Source: Microvirga lupini
GTDB taxonomy: Bacteria > Pseudomonadota > Alphaproteobacteria > Rhizobiales > Beijerinckiaceae
Length of the DNA stretch: 64,000 nucleotides
Direction: 5' to 3'
Assembly: GCF_014191055.1 (NCBI RefSeq)
Contig: NZ_JACHWB010000001.1
Location: forward strand, 337,781-401,780
The notes under the pieces were generated by a model. It saw only the letters and a list, made by a program, of their open reading frames with translations, was not told the origin of the DNA and did not search any database. Positions 8,222 to 14,743 of the stretch are shown here, piece by piece (position 1 is the first letter of the stretch; each line of letters starts with the position of its first letter). Both the position numbers and the translations under genes were made by a program.

Positions 8222-8608
8222 ATGATGAACAGCTATTCACATCGCTCCCCCGTCGTGCTCCTGGTCGAGGATGAGCCGCTTGTGCGCATGGCCGCGGCTG
8301 ACGATCTGCAGGATGCCGGCTTTCATGTCCTTGAGGCTGCCAATGCCGATGTTGCGCTGGCGGTTCTGGAATCGTGCTCTGACGACGTGCAGGTTCTCTT
8401 TACGGACATCGACATGCCAGGTTCCATGAATGGACTGGATCTTGCCGAAAGCGTCCAGCAGCGCTGGCCGCACATCTCGCTCCTGATTTCCTCAGCCTAT
8501 CATCGCCCAGATCCGGAGACGCTTCCCGATGACGGACGGTTCGTGCCGAAACCCTATTGCAGCGATGATGTCGTCCAGCAGATCCGCGAGCTCGTGACGA
8601 GCCATTGA
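8222..8608 (+). CDS. Single-domain response regulator (receiver only)
   Basis: The 128-residue protein is one CheY-like receiver domain with the acidic pocket E16-D17, phospho-acceptor D62 in F-T-D-I-D-M-P-G, a switch Ser at 90-91, and K110 in V-P-K-P. There is no output domain, so it must act by protein contact or as a phosphate sink. No cognate kinase is adjacent. The family is common in rhizobia next to stress or general regulation genes. It ends 16 bp from the convergent epimerase gene. Whether it links to the chemotaxis genes further along cannot be told from the sequence. Confidence 0.85.
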   Translation: MMNSYSHRSPVVLLVEDEPLVRMAAADDLQDAGFHVLEAANADVALAVLESCSDDVQVLFTDIDMPGSMNGLDLAESVQQRWPHISLLISSAYHRPDPETLPDDGRFVPKPYCSDDVVQQIRELVTSH

Positions 8609-8624
8609 TCCGAGTATGCCTGTA

Positions 8625-9509
8625 TCATGTCGACTGCAGCTCTGGAGGCTTGACAGTAACCAAGATTGCAAAGCGTCGGGTTTCTTCGGGTTGAAGGATG
8701 ACGGTTCCCGGCTTGTCTGAGAAGTCACCTGCGAAGTCCTGGGGATCCGCGTGACCCTGCCAAGGCTCAATGCAGATGAAACCCGCTCCCGGCTTGGTCC
8801 AAATTCCTAGATGCGGCATGTCTGGAAAGTCGACGCGAAGCGAAGCGCCACCGCGCGCGCCATAGTCCACAGAACGGCTTCTCAGCTGATCGAACACAAG
8901 AGCATCGGTCTCGAAAAGATCGTCCCGCAGAGTAAGGGTTCGGTTCTGCACAGGAGTCGGTTCAGCCTCGCTCTTGATCAGACCTCCGAAAGGTCGGCGG
9001 ATCGGCTCTGTTTCCTCCTGCTCGAAACGGATTTCATGAGCCTCGCGCGGTGCACCGTAGGGCAACGGCCATCGAAAGGCGGGATGAAAGCCGAAGGAGA
9101 CCGGCATGCTGGAGGAGCCGGTATTCGTCACGGCTGCGGTGATGCTCAAAGTGGCGCCTTCAACCGCATAGCTTACATCGAGCTGAAACGGAAAAGGATA
9201 ACGCTGAAGCGTGGATTCGCTGGAGCGGAGCCGAAAGCGGCATCGAGACGGGGCTGCTTCTTCGACTTCGAAACGCGACGTACGGGCAAAGCCATGCCTC
9301 GGCAGGTCATAGTCCGAGCCGTTGACCCGGATGCGATCGTTTCTCACCCGGCCGACAATGGGAAAGAGCAGGGGAGAGCGACCGGTCCAGAAGGCAGGAT
9401 CTCCGTCCCACAGCCAATCACGGCCCTGGTCATCCTGAAGGCGAACGAGCTCGGCTCCATCGGCAGACACTTCGGCGCGCATCTGTGGACTGGAGATGGT
9501 GACGTTCAT
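8625..9509 (-). CDS. Aldose 1-epimerase-family protein
   Basis: This 294-residue beta-sandwich protein has the pattern of the galactose-mutarotase-like superfamily: L-F-P-I-V-G-R near residue 48, an R-H-G-F-A-R block near 70 that carries one catalytic His, and F-G-F-H-P-A-F near 140 that carries the second. A C-terminal C-I-E-P-W-Q-G segment supplies the conserved glutamate. The enzyme interconverts anomers of free hexoses or of a related sugar phosphate. It has no signal peptide and is expected in the cytosol. The start at 9509 has a GGGAG ribosome-binding site. Its substrate is not determined by context. Confidence 0.88.
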   Translation of the reverse strand: MNVTISSPQMRAEVSADGAELVRLQDDQGRDWLWDGDPAFWTGRSPLLFPIVGRVRNDRIRVNGSDYDLPRHGFARTSRFEVEEAAPSRCRFRLRSSESTLQRYPFPFQLDVSYAVEGATLSITAAVTNTGSSSMPVSFGFHPAFRWPLPYGAPREAHEIRFEQEETEPIRRPFGGLIKSEAEPTPVQNRTLTLRDDLFETDALVFDQLRSRSVDYGARGGASLRVDFPDMPHLGIWTKPGAGFICIEPWQGHADPQDFAGDFSDKPGTVILQPEETRRFAILVTVKPPELQST

Positions 9510-9651
9510 TCTTCAGGCTCCCTTCCCATGGTGCTGATCCCGGCACAAAGGTGCGGAGAGGCAGATGGTGCTGGAAGCAGGATCGGCAAGGCGGATGGGA
9601 GAATGCAAGAGGAAAGCCCGGCCTTCCTCCGTTCAACCTGTGGACTATATG

Positions 9652-12600
9652 CTACGACATGCTGGCCGTTCTGTCGGGGCGAGGCCTGACGAGCATGGAC
9701 TTCCACCGGCTCACGAGCTCCGGAACCTGGGAGGCTGCCATCGGCTTCGCATAAAGGAAGCCTTGGGCATGATCGCAGCCCAATTCGCGCAGGCGCCGGG
9801 CCTGCCCATGCGTCTCGACACCCTCGGCCGTGACCTGAAGCTGCAGGCTCTTTCCAAGGCTGATGACTGCCGCGATGATCGCTTCGTCATCGGAATCCTG
9901 TTCGAGATCCCGTACGAAGCTCCGGTCGATCTTGATATGGTCTACGGGAAATTGCTTCAGATGGGTCAGAGAGGCATAGCCGGTTCCAAAATCGTCCAGC
10001 GCGATCTGGATTCCCTGCTGCCGGAACTGAGCGAGAGCAGAGGAAACGTTGTCTGAGTTCCTTCCGAGAAGAACCGTTTCCGTAACTTCCACCTCGAAAA
10101 GTGAGGACGGCACCCTCAGCCGATCGAGCGTCCGCAGCAGGTTGTCGACGATGCCCAGTTGGCTGAACTCAGCCGGTGAAAGGTTAAGGGCGACCCGGCC
10201 AAACACAAGATCCTGATCCAGCCAACTCCGGACATCTGCAGCAACTTTTGTGATCAGCTTCTTGCCGATGGAGGCCGCAATGTCATGATCCTCGAAGACC
10301 GCACCGAAATAACCAGGCGTGAGGATGCCTTGATTCGGATGCTGCCATCGTGCCAGTGCCTCAAGACCGATGATCTCTCCTGTCGTGAGACAGATCTTTG
10401 GCTGATAGAAGGGCACAATCTCATCATTGGAAATGGCCTCGCGCATGCTCCGTCCGAGAGAGACGCGCTGCTCGATCACATTGCGCATCCCGGACGAATA
10501 CGTGATGACACGGTTCCTCCCCTGGGACTTGGCCTGGTACATCGCAATGTCGGCATCTTTGATGAGTTCGGCCGGATTCCCGTCGTGATCGGGATAGGCG
10601 GCGATGCCGATGCTCACCCGGCTGATCAGGGTTCGCTTCTGGTAGATGAATGGCTGCCGAAGCGCTTCGGCAATCAATGAGCCGAGCCTTGTCGCGTTCT
10701 CCAGCTTCAGAGGATCAACAACGAGGACAGCGAATTCGTCTCCGCCAATCCGCGCCACGGTATCGCATCCACGGACCATTGTTGACAGGCGGCGGGCCGT
10801 TTCCTGCAGCAGCGCATCTCCGGCATCGTGACCAAGAGTATCGTTGATATCCTTGAAGTCGTCCAAATCGATCAGGAGAAGGCTGACGCTTGTGCCGTTC
10901 TGTCGTGCATGGTCAAGGGCAGCATCGAGACGATGCTGAAACAGGGTTCGGTTGGGAAGGCCGGTCAGCGCATCATGATTGGCCGAGCGCCAGATTTCCT
11001 CTTCAGCCTCCTTCTGCTCGCTGATGTCGAAAGTGACACCCACGATACGATCAGGGCCTGCTTGCTCACCACGGGCGCGAAGCCACCGTATCTCTCCGCT
11101 GGGAAGGACATAGCGACACTCGGTGGAGCTGCCTCCCACTGACTGGATTTCCTGCAGGAAACTATCGACCCTCTGATGGTCGTCGGGGAGGATGCCCGTC
11201 ATGAATGTTCTATCGACACCCGGACGGATCCCAAGAAGCGCGAGGGAATTCTCAGAGCGGGTGGTTGCGCCGGATTGTGGATTGAACTCCCACGCGATCA
11301 TGTGGGCGGCCTTCAGTGCGAGTTGCAGACGCTCCTCGCTTTTCCTCAGCGCCTGCTCCGATTGCTTGCGCTCATGGATGTCCATTGCAATGCCGAACCA
11401 TTGCTCGATCTTGCCTTGCTCGTTCTTCAGGGGTTGCCCGCGAATGATGAACCAGCGGTACATGCCGTCCAGGGCACGACGCAAGGGCATTTCAATCTCG
11501 AAGGATTTGCCGTTGCCGAGAGCCTCATTCCATATCCCGAGGATGCGCTCCCGATGGAAGGGATCGATAACCGTGCTCCAACTTTGCGACGGCCCGTCGT
11601 CGGGACGGAAGCCGGTGTATTCGTACCAGACGTTGTTGCAATAGGTGAAATCTCCATCCGGAGCGCTGAACCAGACGATCTGTGGGGAGTTCATGGATGC
11701 CGGCATGGCATCCACAAGAGTCCGAAGACGCCTCTCGCTTCTCCGAAGGCGCTCCTCCGTTGCGCGAAACTCAGTGATGTCTCGTGAGATGCAGAGGAAG
11801 CCTTGTGGGGCGCGGTCCTGCCCCATGACGGGGGTAACGACGACATCCCACCACTTCTGGATTCCAGTCATCGTCGCGCAGGGGCCCTGGAACCGCCCGA
11901 TGCCGCCTGATTTGACAGCCTCGACAGCTGCAGCGGAGTCCTCGCCGGCAATGCTGCCCCAGATGTCGGTCCAGTGGCGGCCTTCAATCGTGCGGAAGTC
12001 CTCGACTTCCATGGCGCGCATGCCGCCCTGGCTCATGAAACGGAGGCGCCCCTTCAGATCAAAAACTTTGATGCAATCGTCTGAGCTTGCCAGAAGGCGG
12101 CGCGTGAACTCCTCGCTCTCTGTTGCTGTTTTGCTGGCGAGTCGCAACTCGAGCTGACACATGACGGCTTGAGCGAGCGTGGCAAGCGCCTTGCCCTGCT
12201 GCTCGGTCAGCCCTTCGGGGCGCGCGACATGATCGAGAACGCAGAGCATTCCGAGAGGCAGGCCATCCTTCGTTCTGAGTGGAACGCCCGCATAAAAGGA
12301 TAAATCTGGTTCTCCTTCTGAACGAACTCTATCCTTGAAGCGTGGGTCTAGGTTCAAATCGGAGACAACAAAGAGACCCGGCTGCATGATGGCATGATTG
12401 CAGACTGAGTTCTCGCGGGGAGTTTCGGAGAGCTCCAGTCCGATCCTGGCCTTGAACCACTGCCGATGTTCGTCGAGGAAGGAAATGTAGGCGATTGGAG
12501 CATTGCAGATCTGCGCCGCTAACTCCGCGATGTTGTCAAATGCAATGTCCGGCAATGTATCCAGAATGTCGAAGTTCTGGACCGCAGCAAGACGCTGGAC

Positions 12601-12723
12601 CTCTTGCCAATGAGGCATATTGCTATGACCAGGACACTCTAACATGCAAAAAAACGGCCCGTTGGGAAGCATAGGAGCTGTTCTGAATGTCGGGTTATGA
12701 CCGACCCAACGGAACGGCATCAT
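9652..12723 (-). CDS. GAF-PAS-PAS-PAS-GGDEF-EAL cyclic-di-GMP turnover protein
   Basis: This protein of up to 1023 residues has an N-terminal GAF domain (about 50-190), three PAS/PAC units (about 205-585), a GGDEF domain with intact R-I-G-G-D-E-F and an R-G-C-D inhibitory site five residues earlier, and an EAL domain starting at G-L-E-A-L-A-R and keeping D-D-F-G-T-G. Both catalytic motifs look intact, so it may make or break c-di-GMP. No membrane segment is seen, so it is a cytosolic sensor. The start is uncertain: ATGs at 12723, 12672, 12645 and 12618 are in frame, none has a strong ribosome site, and family homology begins just after the last. C-di-GMP would tie naturally to the flagellar genes downstream, but no direct link is visible. 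Confidence 0.9.
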   Translation of the reverse strand: MMPFRWVGHNPTFRTAPMLPNGPFFCMLECPGHSNMPHWQEVQRLAAVQNFDILDTLPDIAFDNIAELAAQICNAPIAYISFLDEHRQWFKARIGLELSETPRENSVCNHAIMQPGLFVVSDLNLDPRFKDRVRSEGEPDLSFYAGVPLRTKDGLPLGMLCVLDHVARPEGLTEQQGKALATLAQAVMCQLELRLASKTATESEEFTRRLLASSDDCIKVFDLKGRLRFMSQGGMRAMEVEDFRTIEGRHWTDIWGSIAGEDSAAAVEAVKSGGIGRFQGPCATMTGIQKWWDVVVTPVMGQDRAPQGFLCISRDITEFRATEERLRRSERRLRTLVDAMPASMNSPQIVWFSAPDGDFTYCNNVWYEYTGFRPDDGPSQSWSTVIDPFHRERILGIWNEALGNGKSFEIEMPLRRALDGMYRWFIIRGQPLKNEQGKIEQWFGIAMDIHERKQSEQALRKSEERLQLALKAAHMIAWEFNPQSGATTRSENSLALLGIRPGVDRTFMTGILPDDHQRVDSFLQEIQSVGGSSTECRYVLPSGEIRWLRARGEQAGPDRIVGVTFDISEQKEAEEEIWRSANHDALTGLPNRTLFQHRLDAALDHARQNGTSVSLLLIDLDDFKDINDTLGHDAGDALLQETARRLSTMVRGCDTVARIGGDEFAVLVVDPLKLENATRLGSLIAEALRQPFIYQKRTLISRVSIGIAAYPDHDGNPAELIKDADIAMYQAKSQGRNRVITYSSGMRNVIEQRVSLGRSMREAISNDEIVPFYQPKICLTTGEIIGLEALARWQHPNQGILTPGYFGAVFEDHDIAASIGKKLITKVAADVRSWLDQDLVFGRVALNLSPAEFSQLGIVDNLLRTLDRLRVPSSLFEVEVTETVLLGRNSDNVSSALAQFRQQGIQIALDDFGTGYASLTHLKQFPVDHIKIDRSFVRDLEQDSDDEAIIAAVISLGKSLQLQVTAEGVETHGQARRLRELGCDHAQGFLYAKPMAASQVPELVSRWKSMLVRPRPDRTASMS

Positions 12724-12754
12724 GCCTCGAGCTGCCGCTCGATCCGTTGCAAAC

Positions 12755-12982
12755 CTATGATCCGGGCCGACCGGTAAAATGGCAGAGCGTCATGCCGATC
12801 CTCAGGGAAGACCTGCCATAGTGCTGATGACTTCTTGTCCGCAATGATTGAACGATCATCAAACACATGAGGTACTTGCCGCCTTCCATGCGGTCAAGAA
12901 TCGGCATCGCGACATCCCGCTTTAGAGTTAACAGAGGCCTGATACTCACCTCAACTGCTGCAAGTTCCCGCTCCGCCCACAT
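12755..12982 (-). CDS. Possible small hypothetical protein (75 aa)
   Basis: A 75-codon ORF starts at an ATG (12982) with a GGAGGG ribosome-binding site nine bases upstream, and ends 32 bp before the c-di-GMP protein start. The product is basic, with no signal peptide and no family that I know. A longer in-frame extension to 13180 exists but is low-complexity and lacks a good start. The upstream region carries a perfect 16-bp palindrome at 13065-13080, which could be its operator. It may simply be leader DNA of the downstream gene, so confidence is low. Confidence 0.35.
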   Translation of the reverse strand: MWAERELAAVEVSIRPLLTLKRDVAMPILDRMEGGKYLMCLMIVQSLRTRSHQHYGRSSLRIGMTLCHFTGRPGS

Positions 12983-13064
12983 GGTGATTTGCCCTCCATT
13001 TAAGCTCGCAGGCCTCCCATTTTCGCGGGTCGCGTAGGTAGTTCTACGTACATCTCGGATTTCG

Positions 13065-13080
13065 GAAACTACGTAGTTTC
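13065..13080. promoter_or_regulatory. Perfect 16-bp palindrome, candidate operator
   Basis: GAAACTACGTAGTTTC reads the same on both strands. A partial second copy (TAGTTCTACGTA) lies about 20 bp to its left. It sits in non-coding DNA 83 bp before the possible small gene at 12982 and about 335 bp before the ftcR start on the other side. A dimeric regulator binding site is the simplest reading; the protein is unknown. Confidence 0.45.
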
Positions 13081-13228
13081 GGAAGATCATTACGGCGCCG
13101 CTGCAAGGTACTGGAGGGAAGGCGAAGTGCCATCCTTGGAAAAATACTAGGTTTAGCAATCTCTTGAGCTTGCCCGACAAGTGCCGTGCTCACGAGCCGA
13201 TAAGGTATCTAAGGCCAGTAAGGTTCAG

Positions 13229-13256
13229 TTAACGTTAGTTAAGGAGCATTAACCAT
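13229..13256 (+). promoter_or_regulatory. CtrA-like TTAA array upstream of ftcR
   Basis: Three TTAA tetramers begin exactly 10 bp apart (13229, 13239, 13249), and the last is part of TTAACCAT, the classical CtrA half-site. The spacing between tetramers is six, not the canonical seven bases, so this is a variant. It lies about 160 bp before ftcR in an AT-rich stretch (13181-13414) that holds no gene. Control of a flagellar master regulator by CtrA is known in alphaproteobacteria; here it is inferred. Confidence 0.45.
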
Positions 13257-13414
13257 AAGACAGTAACAGCTCCCTTTATTTACGTATTGTGCGATGCAAG
13301 GCTAAATCATAATTTCTGCCTCAGTCGCTCGGTTAGATTAAACAAAGTAAATAAACCGAAGTGATCAATATCGAATGAATAGACGCACTTAATTACTAAG
13401 GCGGGGCAGAAAAT

Positions 13415-14101
13415 ATGTATATCGTCGTCGATGACCGGCAGATGGTTACGTCAGGATATGTTGCGAGCTTCAAGCGTGAAGGCATATCCTCCCTTGGCTT
13501 ATATGCAGATGAGTTCAGTGATTGGCTTGAGACGGCTTCTGATTCCGATCTGGAAGCCGTGCAGGGCTTCGTGCTGGGCAACTTCGAGGAGCGGGTTCAC
13601 TCGGCCGAAAGCATCCGGCGCTACTCCAAGGCGCCAATCATCGCATTAAGCGATGTCCGCTCTCTCGAGGAGACCCTGGAACTCTTCACAGCGAAATTCG
13701 ATGACGTCGTCCGTAAGCCCGTCCACGTTCGGGAAATCCTTGCACGGGCTGAAGCGGTCTGGCGCCGGGTGAATGCGAGCGCCGGGAAGAAGGTTCAGGA
13801 CGAGAGCGACAGGCTCAAGGTTTTCTTCGATGGTCGGGATCCGGAGATCGACGGTCTCCCTCTCTCCCTCCCGCGTCGTGAAAGGCACATTCTCGAATAC
13901 CTGGTTCGCAAGAAGGGTCATCGCCTGACCAAGAAGCAGATCTTCGATGCCGTCTACGGGATCTACAGCGATGACGTCGAAGACAGCGTGGTCGAAGGGC
14001 ATATCAGCAAGCTGCGCAAGAAGTTGAGGCAGCGCCTCGGCTATGATCCGATCGATGCCAAGCGCTATATCGGTTACTCGTATGTAGGGATCGCCTCCTA
14101 A
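13415..14101 (+). CDS. ftcR: Flagellar transcriptional regulator FtcR (Rem type)
   Basis: This 228-residue OmpR-like protein has an N-terminal receiver-like domain (about 1-115) and a winged-helix DNA-binding domain (about 130-225). It opens with Y-I-V-V-D-D-R-Q-M-V, as in Brucella FtcR and Sinorhizobium Rem, and keeps K101-P102 in D-D-V-V-R-K-P. At the usual phospho-acceptor site the sequence is G-F-V-L-G-N-F without aspartate, so it is probably not phosphorylated in the standard way. FtcR activates the flagellar structural operons in Brucella. It stands alone between long intergenic regions, with CtrA-like TTAA repeats upstream, and is the likely reader of the 13-bp motif found before the flagellar operons. 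Confidence 0.9.
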   Translation: MYIVVDDRQMVTSGYVASFKREGISSLGLYADEFSDWLETASDSDLEAVQGFVLGNFEERVHSAESIRRYSKAPIIALSDVRSLEETLELFTAKFDDVVRKPVHVREILARAEAVWRRVNASAGKKVQDESDRLKVFFDGRDPEIDGLPLSLPRRERHILEYLVRKKGHRLTKKQIFDAVYGIYSDDVEDSVVEGHISKLRKKLRQRLGYDPIDAKRYIGYSYVGIAS

Positions 14102-14122
14102 TTCTCCTCATTCAGCAAGGTG

Positions 14123-14150
14123 TGGCTGCTGCACTTGGATGCGGCAGCCA
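14123..14150 (+). terminator. Stem-loop terminator after ftcR
   Basis: An 11-bp stem (TGGCTGCTGCA paired with TGCGGCAGCCA, including one G-U pair) closes a six-base loop 22 bp after the ftcR stop. The following T-tract is poor, so termination may be partial. Confidence 0.5.
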
Positions 14151-14743
14151 TATCAATTTGATGGTCCTGCGAGCCAGGAGCAGCCTCAAGGCTTCTTTGA
14201 GACCATCGATCCAGGCAAGCTGGCAGTTCGGCATCTGGCGCGGGATCATGGCTGCCCATCTCCGAAGGCTGCAGACTTGCAGTCTCAGGCTTATTGCAAC
14301 ATTGATGCCATTCGACTGAACGATTTTTATCTGAATTTGCGTCGATTAAGCGCTTATCCCCTACGGGCGTTAACTCTATTGCAGGAAACGCCGATTTATT
14401 CTTCCTCAACGTCATGGCTGCGATCCAAGAGGCGCGAAGCTCAATTGACCTGCACTTCGTCTGATTGCAGCCGAAGCAAGGATCAGGTCCAGCCGCTCAG
14501 CCTAAGGGTTGACCAAGTGATGTAGTGAACGAGGCGTACTGGGGCATAGTTATGAAGATGAGTGGAAAGTCGCTGGCGACAGCCTGATCTTCAGTTCTGA
14601 CTCGATACAAGCCCTTCAGTTCCCGCGCTTGAACATGAGGTTCAGCGTTTTATTGCCGGCGTGAAGGCCGCACGATCCTCCCAATCTGAAGCGCCAAATG
14701 ACCGGCGCCGTTCAGTTCACATAGTGAGAGTTGAGACACGGCA
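14151..14743. other. Intergenic region upstream of the che operon
   Basis: About 590 bp lie between the ftcR terminator and cheA. Open frames on both strands (for example 14139-14525 plus and 14098-14415 minus) have no ribosome-binding sites, odd composition and no family resemblance, so I do not call genes. The cheA promoter must be here. No 13-bp flagellar motif of the kind found before flgE or fliF is seen, so cheA may be under different control. Confidence 0.4.

Noticed and set aside
12983..13180. N-terminal extension of the small minus-strand ORF
   Set aside because: The extension crosses the palindrome and has no start signal; the ATG at 12982 has a good ribosome site.
14139..14525. 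128-codon frame before cheA and its 105-codon antisense partner
   Set aside because: No ribosome-binding site, unlikely composition, and both frames occupy the same spacer; treated as non-coding.
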